Source: an uncultured Pelagibacteraceae bacterium
GTDB lineage: Bacteria; Pseudomonadota; Alphaproteobacteria; Pelagibacterales; Pelagibacteraceae
Direction of reading: 5' to 3'
Length of the DNA: 60,231 bases
Assembly (NCBI GenBank): GCA_902594865.1
Contig: CACJNV010000006.1
Coordinates: 1-60,231, forward strand
The notes under the pieces were generated by a model. It made no database searches and was not told where the DNA came from. It was given only the letters and a program-made list of their open reading frames with translations. Below are positions 20,473-31,610 of the stretch, one piece after another. The position numbers and the translations under genes are program-made. Positions within the stretch are counted from its first letter, which is position 1, and the number at the start of each line of letters is the position of its first letter.

Positions 20473-21258
20473 TTATATGTTTTGAAAAAAACACATTGAA
20501 GTATTTTTTATATGATAAATTTTTCTTTCTTTAGAGATCTTATTTAAATATTTCACTATATCTTTTGATGATTTTTTACCAGGTACATAGTCATGCCATA
20601 AAATAATTCCGTTTGGTTTAATCATTTCAAAAGATTTTTCAGTATCATTTTTAACTACAGAATAAGTGTGTCCTCCATCAATAAAAATTAAATCAATTTT
20701 GCTTTTGTAAGCAAAATGCTCAAATTCTAATGAATTTTCAAAAATAACATCAATTTTTTTTTCAACATCAGTCCCTGAAAATAAAAATTTTTCATAAATG
20801 CTCTCATTTACAATATTTCTATGAGAAACTTTGTTGTCCAAGTTACCTCTTTCGAGTTTATTAATATTTCTTGGATCTAATGTTAATGATGTAATTTTTG
20901 TGTCTTCTGAAGAATTTAATGCCATTAAATAAGTAGTTTTTCCACTACAAGTTCCAAACTCAAATATATTTTTGCTAGTTTTGCTTAAAGTTGAAAGTAT
21001 CCATGCTTCATATTCTGAAGTCATTCCAACTATTGTGTTATCACTTGAAATACTAAAACTTTTTATAAGCGCCTCCTTCTTTGGTCCTTTAAGATTTTTT
21101 GATATTTCGTTGAGTTCAAAAGATTGGTGTAATTTTGTAATATCTTCTTCTTTTATATTATTTTTATGTAAATATTTTTTAATTTTTTTTTTATTAAGTA
21201 AAAAAAATAAAACTAAATTTAAAATGATAGAAGATAAAACTAAAATTTTTATAATCAT
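20473..21258 (-). CDS. Membrane-anchored class I SAM-dependent methyltransferase
   Basis: A 261-residue protein beginning with a hydrophobic anchor (about residues 2-21) and a basic stretch (KKKIKKYL). A class I methyltransferase domain of the Methyltransf_24 type follows: motif I is [15 protein letters not shown] (98-112), and a later strand with [17 protein letters not shown] (about 188-205) is typical of CmcI/cephalosporin-hydroxylase-like enzymes. The C-terminal [10 protein letters not shown] motif also fits that group. The substrate is unknown. The start overlaps the lepA stop by 4 bases, so it rides on the end of the translation operon. Confidence 0.75.
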   Translation of the reverse strand: MIIKILVLSSIILNLVLFFLLNKKKIKKYLHKNNIKEEDITKLHQSFELNEISKNLKGPKKEALIKSFSISSDNTIVGMTSEYEAWILSTLSKTSKNIFEFGTCSGKTTYLMALNSSEDTKITSLTLDPRNINKLERGNLDNKVSHRNIVNESIYEKFLFSGTDVEKKIDVIFENSLEFEHFAYKSKIDLIFIDGGHTYSVVKNDTEKSFEMIKPNGIILWHDYVPGKKSSKDIVKYLNKISKERKIYHIKNTSMCFFQNI

Positions 21259-23063
21259 TTCTCCTTACTTATTTTTAATACACCAATAAAGGCATCTTGA
21301 GGAATTTCTACTCTACCAAATTGTTTTGATCTGGCTTTTCCTTTTTTCTGTTTTTCTAGAAGCTTTCTTTTTCTATCAGTTGCTCCACCACCATGAATTT
21401 TAGTTAAAACATCCTTTTTAAAGCCTTTAATTGTTTCTCTTGCAATAATTTTACCTCCTATTGCAGCTTGAACTGGAATCATAAAGTTGTGTCGAGGTAT
21501 CAAATCTTTTAATTTTTCGCAAACCTCTCTTCCAGTTTTCTGTGCAAAATCTTTATGTATCATCATTGCTAAAGCATCAACTGGTTCTCCATTAACTAGA
21601 ATACCAAGTTTTACCAAATCTCCCTCCCTATGCTCAATGATTTCATAGTCAAAACTAGCATAGCCACTAGTCATAGATTTTAGTCTATCATTAAAATCAA
21701 AAACAACTTCATTCAATGGTAACTCATAATTCACTACAGCTCTATTACCTGAATAACTTAAATTAGTCTGAATTCCTCTTTTATCCTGACACATTTTTAT
21801 AATTGAGCCCAAATATTGGTCGGGAGTAATGATTGTAGCTTTTATCCATGGTTCTTCTATATATTTTATTAAAGTTGGATCAGGCAAACTTGATGGATTT
21901 TGAAGATCAATTATTTTTTCATTATTAAGATAAACTTTATAAACAACACCAGGTGTAGTTGTTAATAAATTAACATCAAATTCTCTTTCTAATCTTTCTG
22001 TCACTATTTCCAAATGAAGTAATCCTAAAAATCCACATCTAAAACCCAAACCTAAAGCAGATGATGACTCTGGCTCAAATGAAAAACTTGCATCATTCAA
22101 TTGCAATTTAGCTAATCCATCTTTAAGTTTTTGAAACTCAGAACTATCTACTGGAAACAGCCCGCAGAACACTACTGGCTTACTTGGTTTAAATCCTGGC
22201 AAAGCGTCTTTTAAAGGTTTTGAAGCATCACAAATTGTATCTCCAACTTTTGTTTCAGACAAAACTTTAATTCCTGTTGTAATAAATCCAATTTCACCTG
22301 TTTTTAATTCATTTATGTCTACTGGCTTTGGAGTAAAAACCCCAACTTTTTCAACAATATACTCCTGATTAGTAGACATCATTTTTATTTTCATATGTTT
22401 TGAAAGTTTGCCATCTATCACTCTCACTAAAATTACCACACCTAGATATGTATCATACCAACTATCAACCAATAAACATTTTAGATCTGCAAAACTTTCT
22501 CCTTTTGGAGCTGGTAATGTTGTAATAATTTGTTCTAAAATATCTTCTATTCCTTCTCCAGTTTTACCTGAGCAAGGAATTGCATTTTCGGTATCAATTC
22601 CTATAACTTCCTCAATTTGTTTTTTTGTTCTATCTAAATCTGATGCGGGTAAATCAACCTTATTTAAAACTGGTACTATCTCATGGTTAGTATCTAAAGC
22701 TTGGTAAACATTTGCTAAGGTTTGAGCTTCTACCCCTTGTGTACTATCTACGATCAAAATTGAGCCTTCACATGCATATAAAGATCTACTTACTTCATAA
22801 CTGAAATCTACATGACCTGGGGTATCAATAATATTTAAAATATAATTTTTCCCATTTTTAGCTTTATAATTTAATTTTACAGTTTGAGCTTTAATTGTGA
22901 TTCCTCTTTCGCGCTCAATATCCATAGAGTCTAAAACTTGAGCTTTCATTTCTCTTTCAGTTAATCCACCACAACTATGAATAATTCTATCGGCTATTGT
23001 AGATTTTCCATGATCAATATGCGCTATTATTGCAAAATTTCTTATATTATCAATTGAACTCAT
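21255..23063 (-). CDS. lepA: Elongation factor 4 (LepA)
   Basis: A ribosome-associated translational GTPase implicated in back-translocation and 30S assembly or initiation. The 602-residue length is typical. The G domain has AHIDHGKST (14-22), the switch [14 protein letters not shown] (about 82) and NKVD (about 134). Domain II, EF-G-like domains III and V, and the LepA-specific C-terminal domain ([19 protein letters not shown] near 574) follow. It begins 9 bases after pheT and overlaps the next methyltransferase gene by 4 bases. Confidence 0.97.
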   Translation of the reverse strand: MSSIDNIRNFAIIAHIDHGKSTIADRIIHSCGGLTEREMKAQVLDSMDIERERGITIKAQTVKLNYKAKNGKNYILNIIDTPGHVDFSYEVSRSLYACEGSILIVDSTQGVEAQTLANVYQALDTNHEIVPVLNKVDLPASDLDRTKKQIEEVIGIDTENAIPCSGKTGEGIEDILEQIITTLPAPKGESFADLKCLLVDSWYDTYLGVVILVRVIDGKLSKHMKIKMMSTNQEYIVEKVGVFTPKPVDINELKTGEIGFITTGIKVLSETKVGDTICDASKPLKDALPGFKPSKPVVFCGLFPVDSSEFQKLKDGLAKLQLNDASFSFEPESSSALGLGFRCGFLGLLHLEIVTERLEREFDVNLLTTTPGVVYKVYLNNEKIIDLQNPSSLPDPTLIKYIEEPWIKATIITPDQYLGSIIKMCQDKRGIQTNLSYSGNRAVVNYELPLNEVVFDFNDRLKSMTSGYASFDYEIIEHREGDLVKLGILVNGEPVDALAMMIHKDFAQKTGREVCEKLKDLIPRHNFMIPVQAAIGGKIIARETIKGFKKDVLTKIHGGGATDRKRKLLEKQKKGKARSKQFGRVEIPQDAFIGVLKISKEK

Positions 23064-23071
23064 TAATTATT

Positions 23072-25480
23072 TTAGGAACGAATTTTAGCACCAGTTTTAT
23101 TTTCAACCGTTTCTATTATCAAATTATTAGTTTTTTCTAAATCATTATCTGTTAATGTTTTTTCCAATGATTGAATAGTAACGCTAATAGCAACTGATTT
23201 TTTATTTGCAGGAATATTTTCTCCTTCGTAAACATCAAATACTTTAATGTTTGAAATTAAATTTTTATCAATATTTGATATGACGCTTACTAAATCTTGC
23301 ACACTTATTTTTTTATCAACAATAAATGCAAAATCTCTTTCAGATTTTTGAAAGTCGGATACTGAATATTTTTTTTTTTGATCTTTTAATGGTTTTTTCG
23401 GCAGTTTTAAATTATCTAGGAATATTTCGAATCCTACTAAAGCCTCTGTTTTAATATCTAGCGTTTTGACAATGTTTGGATGAATTTCACCAAAATAAGC
23501 AGCTACCTTATCTTTTCCTTTATTTAAAAATACTCTACCTGATTTTCCTGGATGATAATAATTGGGGCTTTCATCATCAATATAAAATTTTTCTGAGTCA
23601 TAACCAGCTTCCACTAAAGTTTGGATAACATCTCTTTTAATATCAAAAACATCTATATTTCTCTCTTTTTCAATCCAAGAAAGTCTAGATTTTTTTCCAG
23701 CTGACAAACCACAAACAATTGTATTCTGTTCGCCAGGTTGTGAACCGTAAAATATTGGCCCTATTTCAAATATTGATAAATCTTTAATTCCTCTATCTAA
23801 GTTTTTGCTCATGTACATTGCTAAATTTGAAAAAATAGAATTTCTTAATACTCCCAATTCAGAGCTAATTGGATTGACAATTTTTATTTCTTTACTGGCC
23901 TCTTTAAAGTGATCATTATATTTAGAGTCTGTAAAAGACCAAGTAATTGCCTCTAAATATCCTTTGGATGCAACTGCCCTTTGAAGAAAATGAAATAACT
24001 TTTGAGTTGGATTTAAAGTATTTTTTGATCTGTCTTTAACAGGATTTTCTATTTTTATTTTATCATAGCCACTAATTCTTACAAGTTCCTCAACTATATC
24101 AATTTCTTGAACAATATCTGGTCTCCAAGATGGAACTGATAATTTAAAGAAGTTTTTTTCTTTTTTTAATTTAAATCCAAGTTTTTCTAAAATGATTATC
24201 ATTTCTTTGGTTGAAATTTTAAAACCAGTAATTTTTTCAAATGTTTTTGGTTCAAATTTTATTATTTTGTTTTTATAAGACTCGATTTTTTGAATATCTA
24301 TTTTACTTATTTCACCACCACAAATTTCCTTAATTAAAAAAGCTGCTTTATTTAATCCATCTTCTATAGATAACTGATCAATACCTCTTTCAAATCTAAA
24401 TTTAGCATCTGTATCGATATTCAATTTTTTAGCAGTTTTTCTAATTGATCTTGGATCAAAATAAGCTGACTCTAATAAAACATTTTTTGTATCTAACTCT
24501 GTACCAGATCTTGTTCCTCCAATAATTCCTCCTAGGCCCAAGACACCTTTGTTATCACTTATTACACACATTCCATCATCTAGTTTATAATTTTTATTAT
24601 CTAGAGCAGTAAATTCTTCTCCTGATTTTGAATTTCTAACAATTATTCCCTTATTAATTTTATCAGCATCATATGCGTGCAAAGGACGATTAATATCAAT
24701 CATGACATAATTTGTGATATCTACAATTGCAGATATTGGTTTTTGGCCTATAGAAATTAATTTATCTTTCAGCCATTTAGGACTTTCTGTATTTTTGACG
24801 TTAGTTATCAAGCAGCTACCAAAAGATAAACAACCTTGAATTTTTTCTTTTGTTATTTTTACTCTTAAGGTCTGTTTTTTATTAGATTTAATTTTTTTAT
24901 CTTTTTCTGGTTTTAAGTTTCCAAAACCTGCGGCTGATAGATCTCTCGCTATCCCCCGAACACCAAGACAGTCTGGTCTATTTGGTGTAATTGATAAATC
25001 GATAAGATTAGAACTAGATTTAGAAAAATAACTTTTTCCAATATTTTTCGCATATTTTGAAGATGATAATTCAGTAATTCCATCACTTTCATCTGATAAA
25101 TTCAATTCAGATTCAGAACAAAGCATTCCATAAGATGTAACATCTCTAATTTTAGCAACAACAAGTTTAGTTTTGTTTTTTGGGATTATTGCACCTGGTG
25201 GAGCATATACAGTAATAAGACCCTCTCTTGCATTTGCAGCCCCACAAACAACTTTTTTAATTTCTTTGTTACCAACATCAACATCACAAACTTTAAGTCT
25301 GTCTGCATTAGGATGTTTTTCTGTTTTAATGATTTTTGCTACTCTAAATAAGTCTAATCCCTCAGATAAATTTTCTATACTCTCAACCTCAAGACCTATG
25401 TCTGTTAGTTTATCAAGAAGTTTATCTTCTTTAGCACTTATTTTTAAATGATCTTTTAACCAATCATATGTAATCTTCAT
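23072..25480 (-). CDS. pheT: Phenylalanine-tRNA ligase beta subunit
   Basis: The 802-residue beta subunit of the alpha2-beta2 synthetase that charges tRNA-Phe. Domains in order are: an N-terminal tRNA-binding EMAP-like domain (about 40-150), the B3/B4 editing module (about 210-380, with TRSGTELDT), B5 (about 400-470), the catalytic-like core, and a C-terminal FDX-ACB anticodon-binding domain (about 705-800, [15 protein letters not shown]). Length is normal. Its start overlaps the pheS stop by 4 bases, giving coupled production of the two subunits. Confidence 0.97.
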   Translation of the reverse strand: MKITYDWLKDHLKISAKEDKLLDKLTDIGLEVESIENLSEGLDLFRVAKIIKTEKHPNADRLKVCDVDVGNKEIKKVVCGAANAREGLITVYAPPGAIIPKNKTKLVVAKIRDVTSYGMLCSESELNLSDESDGITELSSSKYAKNIGKSYFSKSSSNLIDLSITPNRPDCLGVRGIARDLSAAGFGNLKPEKDKKIKSNKKQTLRVKITKEKIQGCLSFGSCLITNVKNTESPKWLKDKLISIGQKPISAIVDITNYVMIDINRPLHAYDADKINKGIIVRNSKSGEEFTALDNKNYKLDDGMCVISDNKGVLGLGGIIGGTRSGTELDTKNVLLESAYFDPRSIRKTAKKLNIDTDAKFRFERGIDQLSIEDGLNKAAFLIKEICGGEISKIDIQKIESYKNKIIKFEPKTFEKITGFKISTKEMIIILEKLGFKLKKEKNFFKLSVPSWRPDIVQEIDIVEELVRISGYDKIKIENPVKDRSKNTLNPTQKLFHFLQRAVASKGYLEAITWSFTDSKYNDHFKEASKEIKIVNPISSELGVLRNSIFSNLAMYMSKNLDRGIKDLSIFEIGPIFYGSQPGEQNTIVCGLSAGKKSRLSWIEKERNIDVFDIKRDVIQTLVEAGYDSEKFYIDDESPNYYHPGKSGRVFLNKGKDKVAAYFGEIHPNIVKTLDIKTEALVGFEIFLDNLKLPKKPLKDQKKKYSVSDFQKSERDFAFIVDKKISVQDLVSVISNIDKNLISNIKVFDVYEGENIPANKKSVAISVTIQSLEKTLTDNDLEKTNNLIIETVENKTGAKIRS

Positions 25481-26544
25481 CTGCTTAAACCTCTGTAATT
25501 TGAAGGGACATCAAGCGGATCAAAACCAAAATGATTTAGCCATCTGTAATCACAATCAAAAAACGCTCTTAAATCATTAATCCCATATTTAAGCATTGCT
25601 AATCGGTCTATACCTATGCCAAAGGCATATCCTTGATATTTAGAAGGATCTACTTTTACATTTCTTAAAACATTAGGATGCACCATGCCACAGCCTAAAA
25701 TTTCAAGCCACTTATTTCCTTCTCCAATAATTATTTTGCCCTCTTTTATTTCATAACCAATATCAACTTCTGCAGATGGTTCTGTAAATGGAAAATGACT
25801 AGGTCTAAATCTCATTTTAATTTTTTCGACTTCAAAAAATTCTTTAATAAAATAATTCAAACATCCTTTTAAATGTCCCATATTAATATTTGTATCAATA
25901 TGCAAACCTTCTACTTGATGAAACATTGGTGCGTGTGTTTGATCACTATCAGATCTATAAGTTCTCCCAGGAGCAATGATCTTAAATGGAGGTTTGTCTT
26001 TTAGCATAGTTCTAATTTGAACTGGTGAAGTATGAGTTCGCAACAAAATCTCTTTGTTTTCATCTAAGTAAAATGTATCATGCATATCTCTTGCTGGATG
26101 ATTGTCCGGTGTGTTTAAAGCAGTAAAGTTGTTATATTCATTTTCAACATCAGGGCCCTCCTCAACACTAAATCCTATTTCAGAGAAAATAGATGAAATT
26201 TCATCAATAGTTTGTGATACTGGATGAACTTTTCCTCTAACGAATGGTCTTTCAGGTAAAGTTATATCAACTTTTTCCTTTTCTAATTTTTCGTTTATCT
26301 TTTTTCCTTCTATCTCGTTAATTTTAGAAGTTATCAAATTCTGAAGCTCATCTTTAACTTGATTTAAATCTGATGCAAATTTTTTTCTATCAGTCTCTGG
26401 AATTGACCCTATTGTTTTAAATTTTGATGAAATTAAACCATTTTTACCAAAGAGATCGGTTTTGATTTCATTAATTTGATCAATGCTTAAATCATTTTCT
26501 AGCTTTGATATAAACTGATCTCTAATATTTTTTATCTCTGACAT
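25477..26544 (-). CDS. pheS: Phenylalanine-tRNA ligase alpha subunit
   Basis: The catalytic alpha subunit (355 residues). An N-terminal coiled coil of about 90 residues precedes the class II synthetase core. That core has [14 protein letters not shown] near 107, motif 2 in [20 protein letters not shown] (about 190-209) and motif 3 in [13 protein letters not shown] (about 311-323). Length is as expected. The gene follows rplT after 43 bases and overlaps pheT, in the classical infC-rpmI-rplT-pheS-pheT order. Confidence 0.97.
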   Translation of the reverse strand: MSEIKNIRDQFISKLENDLSIDQINEIKTDLFGKNGLISSKFKTIGSIPETDRKKFASDLNQVKDELQNLITSKINEIEGKKINEKLEKEKVDITLPERPFVRGKVHPVSQTIDEISSIFSEIGFSVEEGPDVENEYNNFTALNTPDNHPARDMHDTFYLDENKEILLRTHTSPVQIRTMLKDKPPFKIIAPGRTYRSDSDQTHAPMFHQVEGLHIDTNINMGHLKGCLNYFIKEFFEVEKIKMRFRPSHFPFTEPSAEVDIGYEIKEGKIIIGEGNKWLEILGCGMVHPNVLRNVKVDPSKYQGYAFGIGIDRLAMLKYGINDLRAFFDCDYRWLNHFGFDPLDVPSNYRGLSR

Positions 26545-26587
26545 ATTAGTAGATTATTTCCTTAAGAAATAAAAACAATAGCGAAGA

Positions 26588-26944
26588 TTAATTTAAAGCT
26601 GATTGAGCTTTTTGTACAATTGTTTTAAATGCTTCTGGGCTATCGTAAGCAATTTCAGCAAGAATTTTTCTATCTATTGCAATACCACATTTATTTAATC
26701 CATTGATAAATTTTGAATAAGTTAAGCCTTCAGCTCTTACTCCAGCATTGATTCTCTGTATCCACAATGATTTAAAATCTCTTTTTTTATTTCTTCTGTC
26801 TCTGTAAGCGTATTGCATGGATTTTTCCATAGCTTGCTTAGCAACTCTAATGGTATTTTTTCTTCTGCCCCATTGACCCTTTACAGCTTTTAAAACTTTT
26901 TTATGTTTAGCTTTACTAGTTACACCTCTTTTAACTCTTGCCAT
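26588..26944 (-). CDS. rplT: 50S ribosomal protein L20
   Basis: The 118-residue L20 binds 23S rRNA early in large-subunit assembly. The basic, Arg/Lys-rich N-terminal extension ([16 protein letters not shown]) and the globular C-terminal half with [20 protein letters not shown] are diagnostic. It lies two bases after rpmI. In E. coli, L20 represses its own operon through a leader structure; the spacer upstream of rpmI here is only 53 bases, and I see no clear equivalent. Confidence 0.98.
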   Translation of the reverse strand: MARVKRGVTSKAKHKKVLKAVKGQWGRRKNTIRVAKQAMEKSMQYAYRDRRNKKRDFKSLWIQRINAGVRAEGLTYSKFINGLNKCGIAIDRKILAEIAYDSPEAFKTIVQKAQSALN

Positions 26945-26946
26945 TA

Positions 26947-27153
26947 TTAACCTCTTAAACTGTAAGGCATGTATGACTTAACAATTTTTCCATCTTGTTT
27001 AGACAATGTTGTGGTGCCTCTAAGTTTTCTTATTTGTGAATTCGTTCTTTTGATCATGCCATGTCTTTTACCTGCTTGAGCAGAAATAACTTTACCCTTA
27101 GCGGATATTTTAAATCTTTTTTTTGCTGAGCTTTTTGTTTTTAGTTTTGGCAT
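26947..27153 (-). CDS. rpmI: 50S ribosomal protein L35
   Basis: A 68-residue, very basic ribosomal protein of the large subunit. The N-terminus [20 protein letters not shown] is the standard L35 signature, and the C-terminal half ([22 protein letters not shown]) fits the family. It sits between infC and rplT on the minus strand with gaps of 53 and 2 bases, as in most bacteria. Confidence 0.98.
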   Translation of the reverse strand: MPKLKTKSSAKKRFKISAKGKVISAQAGKRHGMIKRTNSQIRKLRGTTTLSKQDGKIVKSYMPYSLRG

Positions 27154-27206
27154 AATTCTGCGGACTTATACAAAGAAAGATATAATTTTACAACCTCTAT
27201 TAAAGC

Positions 27207-27752
27207 TTATAAAGGCTGAATTACCATGATCATTTGCTTACCATCAAACTTGGGATGCAATTCTACCTTGCCAATATCCTTCATATCTTCTTTAATTTTA
27301 CCCATTAGTTCATTTCCTAGATGGGAATGCTGAAGCTCTCTACCTTTAAATCTTATAGTAAATTTGACCTTATCTCCTTTAGCTATAAATTTTTTAGCAT
27401 TTTTAACTTTAAACTCATAATCATGAGTTTCAGTAACAGGTCTCATTTTAATTTCTTTTAAAGAAACAATTTTTTGTTTTTTCTTTGCAAGATTAGCTTT
27501 TTTTTGGGCATCATACTTATATTTACCCATATCCATTATTTTACATACAGGAGGATTTGCGTTGGGTGCTATTTCAATTAAATCTAAACCTTGATTTTTT
27601 GCCATGGAAATAGCTTCATTGGTATTCATCACTCCAAGATTTTCTCCATCACTTGCTATAACCTGAACATCAGGAGAAGAAATTCTATTATTAGATCTTG
27701 GACCTCTGTCCTTAGTTCTTCTTTGAAAATAATTTTGTTTGAAGTCTGCCAC
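27207..27752 (-). CDS. infC: Translation initiation factor IF-3
   Basis: The 181-residue IF-3 binds the 30S subunit, prevents premature 50S joining and proofreads start codons. The N-domain (NTNEAISMAKNQGLDLIEIAPNANPPVCKIMDMGKYKYD, about 43-81) and C-domain (KVKFTIRFKGRELQH, about 132-146) are intact. The start is GTG at 27752, immediately after the thrS stop. Many bacteria use a rare start (AUU) here for autoregulation, and a GTG discriminated by IF-3 would be a milder variant. The first about 25 residues are variable in the family. Confidence 0.96.
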   Translation of the reverse strand: MADFKQNYFQRRTKDRGPRSNNRISSPDVQVIASDGENLGVMNTNEAISMAKNQGLDLIEIAPNANPPVCKIMDMGKYKYDAQKKANLAKKKQKIVSLKEIKMRPVTETHDYEFKVKNAKKFIAKGDKVKFTIRFKGRELQHSHLGNELMGKIKEDMKDIGKVELHPKFDGKQMIMVIQPL

Positions 27753-29669
27753 TTAGTTTGATGATGCTTTATTTAAAGCAGAGAATGTTTTTAAGAATTG
27801 ATCTATACCCATATTTTCTTGTTTATTAGAGTCTAATCTTCTAATCGTTACTGAATTGGAGTCAACTTCTTTTTTACCACAAATTAATAAAAGCGGTATT
27901 TTTGCTAAAGAATGATCTCTAATTTTATAATTTAAATTATGATTTTTTAAATCTACTGCAGAACTTATGCCTGAATTTTTAATTTTATTTGATACTTCGA
28001 CTGCATAGTCATTAAATTCTTCTGAAATAGGTATTACCATAGTCTGTAAAGGAGATATCCAAAATGGAAACTTGCCTGCATAGTTTTCAATTAAAATTCC
28101 AATAAATCTCTCTAGAGAACCAAATAATGCTCGGTGCAACATAACAGGAACTTTTTTAGTACCATCTTTATCAACATAAGAAGCATCTAATCTTCCAGGT
28201 AAATTTAAATCTACTTGTAAAGTTCCACATTGCCAATCTCTGCCAATAGCATCTCGTAAAACAAATTCAATTTTAGGACCATAAAATGCTCCCTCACCTT
28301 TATTTATAGTATATTCTAATTTAGAAGCTTTAACGGCTTCAAGCAAAGAGGCTTCTGCTTTATCCCAAACTGAATCATCACCAACTCTTACTTCTGGCCT
28401 ATCTGCATATTTTAGAATCACATTTTCAAAACCAAGGTCCTTATAAATATCTAGTATTAGATTTGTAACAATTAAACATTCGCTAGTAATTTGATCTTCA
28501 GTGCAAAAAATATGGGCATCATCTTGAGTAAAGGCTCTTACTCTTAATAACCCGTGTAAAGCGCCTGATGGCTCATAACGATGAACTTTCCCAAATTCAG
28601 CAAAACGTAACGGAAGATCTCTGTAACTTTTTAAGCCTTGATTAAATACCTGAATATGACCAGGGCAATTCATTGGTTTAATTGCAAAAACCTTCTCGTC
28701 TGGTGTTTCAGAAGTATACATGTTTTCTCCATATTTTTCCCAATGCCCAGATTTTTCCCATAGTTGTCTATCTAGTACCTCTGGAGTATTGACCTCTTTA
28801 TAACCAGCTGCATCTTGTCTACTTCTCATGTAGTTAATGAGCTTTTGAAACAAACTCCATCCTCTTTCATGCCAAAATACTGAGCCAGGGCTTTCTTCCC
28901 TAAAATGAAATAAATCCATTTCTCTACCTAATTTTCTGTGATCTCTTTTTTCGGCTTCTTCTATTCTTTTCAAATATTCATCTAGGTCTTTTTGAGTTGC
29001 CCAACTCGTACCATATATTCGTTGCAACATTTCATTATTAGAGTCTCCTCTCCAATATGCTCCTGATACTTTTGTAAGTTTAAAATATTTCCCTATTTTA
29101 CCTGTAGAGGATAAATGTGGGCCTCTACATAAATCATGCCATTCTCCGTGAAAATAAATTGATACATCTTCATTTTCAGGTATCGCTTCAATTAGCTCGG
29201 CTTTATAAATTTCTCCTTTTTTTTTAAAATGGCTAATTGCTTTGTTTCTATCCCAAACTTCTCTTTTTGTTGTTTCATTCCTATCGACAATCTCTTTCAT
29301 TTTATTTTCAATTTTAACAAGATCATCCTCAGTAAATGGTTCTTTTCTAGCAAAGTCATAATAAAATCCATTTTCAATCACGGGTCCAATTGTAACTTGT
29401 GTTCCAGGAAATAATTCTTGAACAGCCATAGCTAAAATATGAGCTGTGTCATGCCTTATAGTTTCCAAGCCCTCAGGATTTTTTGAGGTAAAAATTTTTA
29501 CAGAACAATCATTTTCAATTAGAAAATCAAGATCTTTAAGCTCACCATCAACACTCATGACCATGGCTTGTTTAGCTAATGATTTACTAATTTTATCAGC
29601 TACTTCCAGTCCAGTAACTTTATTAGGAAAATCAATATTGTTTCCGTCAGGTAATGTTATTATCGGCAT
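27753..29669 (-). CDS. thrS: Threonine-tRNA ligase
   Basis: The 638-residue threonyl-tRNA synthetase charges tRNA-Thr and edits serine. Domains in order: TGS (about 1-60), editing domain with the HDTAHILAMAVQELFP zinc/editing motif near 73, and the catalytic class II core with MNCPGHIQVF near 332 (zinc-binding Cys). Motif 2 is FGKVHRYEPSGALHGLLRVRAFTQDD near 358 and motif 3 is HRALFGSLERFIGIL near 510. The anticodon-binding domain is C-terminal. It heads the translation genes and begins one base after the stop of a glycosyltransferase gene. Confidence 0.97.
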   Translation of the reverse strand: MPIITLPDGNNIDFPNKVTGLEVADKISKSLAKQAMVMSVDGELKDLDFLIENDCSVKIFTSKNPEGLETIRHDTAHILAMAVQELFPGTQVTIGPVIENGFYYDFARKEPFTEDDLVKIENKMKEIVDRNETTKREVWDRNKAISHFKKKGEIYKAELIEAIPENEDVSIYFHGEWHDLCRGPHLSSTGKIGKYFKLTKVSGAYWRGDSNNEMLQRIYGTSWATQKDLDEYLKRIEEAEKRDHRKLGREMDLFHFREESPGSVFWHERGWSLFQKLINYMRSRQDAAGYKEVNTPEVLDRQLWEKSGHWEKYGENMYTSETPDEKVFAIKPMNCPGHIQVFNQGLKSYRDLPLRFAEFGKVHRYEPSGALHGLLRVRAFTQDDAHIFCTEDQITSECLIVTNLILDIYKDLGFENVILKYADRPEVRVGDDSVWDKAEASLLEAVKASKLEYTINKGEGAFYGPKIEFVLRDAIGRDWQCGTLQVDLNLPGRLDASYVDKDGTKKVPVMLHRALFGSLERFIGILIENYAGKFPFWISPLQTMVIPISEEFNDYAVEVSNKIKNSGISSAVDLKNHNLNYKIRDHSLAKIPLLLICGKKEVDSNSVTIRRLDSNKQENMGIDQFLKTFSALNKASSN

Positions 29670-30824
29670 TTAATTTAATAATCTCTTATACTCTGAATAA
29701 GTAGAAAAGCACATTTTTTCAACATTAAATTTTTGGACTATGTTTTTTCTTCCCTCATTACCAATTGATTTTAATAGAGTTTCGTCCATGTTAAGAGTTT
29801 TTAAAATTTTATTACTTAATGATTTAGCATTTCCTGCTTCGTATAAAAAACCAGTTTTTTCATCAATTATTGTTTCATTAGAACCTCCAATGTTACTTGC
29901 TATAATTGGTTTTTCCATCGATTGTGCTTCTACAGCAACTCTACCGAAAGCCTCTGGTTCAGTTGAGGCGGAAACAATAATGTCAGAAACTTTATAAGCT
30001 AATGCCATATCTTTACAATGATCTATAAATCTTATTTGTTTAGACAGTCGATATTGCTCAGCCAGTCTTATTAATTTTTTCTTATATAAATCTCTACCTT
30101 GATCACTACCTAGAATGACAGCATAAAAAGCTTCATAACCCAGTTCTATATTCACTAAATTAATTGCCTCTATAAAAACTTCCTGTCCTTTCCAGGAAGT
30201 TAATCTACCAGGTAAAAGAATAATTTTTTTATCTTTTTCAATGTCCCATTTTTTTAATAATTTTTTTTCGTCAATTTCAATTTTGGAAGTTGGGTCAAAG
30301 TAGTCGACATTTATTCCTCTAAAAATAACCATTAATTTTTTTTTCTCATTTAAATATTTTGAATAATTTTTTTTAATATGAGAAAAAATAAAATTAGATC
30401 CTGCAATTATTAAATCTGCTCTAGTCATTACTGAATTATAAACTTTTTTTATATTGCTTTTAAAATTGTATGTTCCGTGAAATGTAGTTACAAATTTTCG
30501 TCCTGTGATTTTTGTTGCTAACAAACATGACCAAGCAGGCGCTCTGCTTCTCGCATGAACAAGAGAAATATTACAAACTAAAATTATTCCAATTAAGATA
30601 AAAGAATTAATTAAAATTAATAAAGGATTTTTACTCTGTACCGGAAGTCTAAATACCTTAACTTTTTTTTTATCTACAAATTTAAGTAATTCACCACCAC
30701 TTGTTACAATAAATGATTTGCAATTATTTTCTGGTAAATAATGCGCAATATCATAACAACCTGTTTCGGCTCCTCCATAACCTAACCTTGGAATTACTTG
30801 TAAAACTTTTAAATCAGATGACAT
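29670..30824 (-). CDS. Glycosyltransferase family 4 protein
   Basis: A 384-residue GT-B-fold, retaining-type glycosyltransferase. The N-terminal VIPRLGYGGAETGCYDIA (about 10-27) is the acceptor-side glycine-rich loop. The C-terminal donor domain has LLPGRLTSWKGQEVFIEAI (about 204-222) and the GT4 signature SASTEPEAFGRVAVEAQSMEKPIIAS (about 286-311). Such enzymes build lipopolysaccharide or other surface glycans; the sugar is not predictable. A hydrophobic segment near 67-86 may be membrane-associated. It abuts thrS with no spacer, which is unusual for a thrS operon. Confidence 0.9.
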   Translation of the reverse strand: MSSDLKVLQVIPRLGYGGAETGCYDIAHYLPENNCKSFIVTSGGELLKFVDKKKVKVFRLPVQSKNPLLILINSFILIGIILVCNISLVHARSRAPAWSCLLATKITGRKFVTTFHGTYNFKSNIKKVYNSVMTRADLIIAGSNFIFSHIKKNYSKYLNEKKKLMVIFRGINVDYFDPTSKIEIDEKKLLKKWDIEKDKKIILLPGRLTSWKGQEVFIEAINLVNIELGYEAFYAVILGSDQGRDLYKKKLIRLAEQYRLSKQIRFIDHCKDMALAYKVSDIIVSASTEPEAFGRVAVEAQSMEKPIIASNIGGSNETIIDEKTGFLYEAGNAKSLSNKILKTLNMDETLLKSIGNEGRKNIVQKFNVEKMCFSTYSEYKRLLN

Positions 30825-30866
30825 TTGATATGATTATATATTAATAGACAAAACTTATAAACGATT

Positions 30867-31610
30867 ATGGCAAATTTCAGATTTCATCAAATATCGAATA
30901 CAAAGAAAATTAGACATATTTCTAAAATTTTTAAAAATAGTTCTTTTATAGTTTTTTTGCATGGTTTTATGTCAGATCTTGAAGGCAAAAAACCGAATGC
31001 ATTTTTGAAATTTGCCAAAAAAAATAAAGTAAGTTTTTTAGCACTAGAATACTCTGGTCATGGAAAATCTTCTGGAAAATTTGTAAATGGAAATATTTCA
31101 AAATGGAGCAAAGAGACGTCAATTTTAATTAGAAAATACGTTAAAAAAAAAGAATTTGTGCTAATTGGTTCAAGTATGGGCGCATGGATTTCGCTCAACC
31201 AATTCAAAATTTTCAAAAAACAGATTAAAGGATTTTTAGGAATAGGGGCTGCTCCTGAATTTTTAGAAAATTTAATGTGGAAAAAATTTACCAAAAAAAT
31301 GAAAGCGGAAACAATACGCAAGGGTATTTATCAATTAAAACATGGTAATTATGAATATCCAATTACTCTACAATTAATAAAAGATGGAAGAAAAAACAAA
31401 GTCTTAAATAAGAAAATAAATTCGAATATTAAAGTAACAATGGTACATGGTGAAAAAGATGAGGCAGTTCCTGTCTCATATTCAAGAAAAGTTTTAAGAT
31501 TATTTCCAAAAGCAAAGAAAAAATTAAATATTATAAAAAAAGGTGATCACAGTTTATCAAATAAAAAATGGTTAAATATAATTTTAAAAGAGCTTAAATT
31601 ATTAATTTAG
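30867..31610 (+). CDS. Alpha/beta-hydrolase
   Basis: A 247-residue alpha/beta-hydrolase. FLHGFMSD (30-37) is the oxyanion-hole HG motif. The nucleophile elbow is GSSMG (101-105, Ser 103), the acid is likely the Asp in HGEKDEAVP (about 195-203), and the histidine is in KGDHSLS (about 225-231). The arrangement resembles the ABHD10-type thioesterase/esterase group. The substrate is unknown. It is divergent from the glycosyltransferase gene (42 bases between starts) and converges with gltB with a 4-base overlap of stops. Confidence 0.86.
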   Translation: MANFRFHQISNTKKIRHISKIFKNSSFIVFLHGFMSDLEGKKPNAFLKFAKKNKVSFLALEYSGHGKSSGKFVNGNISKWSKETSILIRKYVKKKEFVLIGSSMGAWISLNQFKIFKKQIKGFLGIGAAPEFLENLMWKKFTKKMKAETIRKGIYQLKHGNYEYPITLQLIKDGRKNKVLNKKINSNIKVTMVHGEKDEAVPVSYSRKVLRLFPKAKKKLNIIKKGDHSLSNKKWLNIILKELKLLI

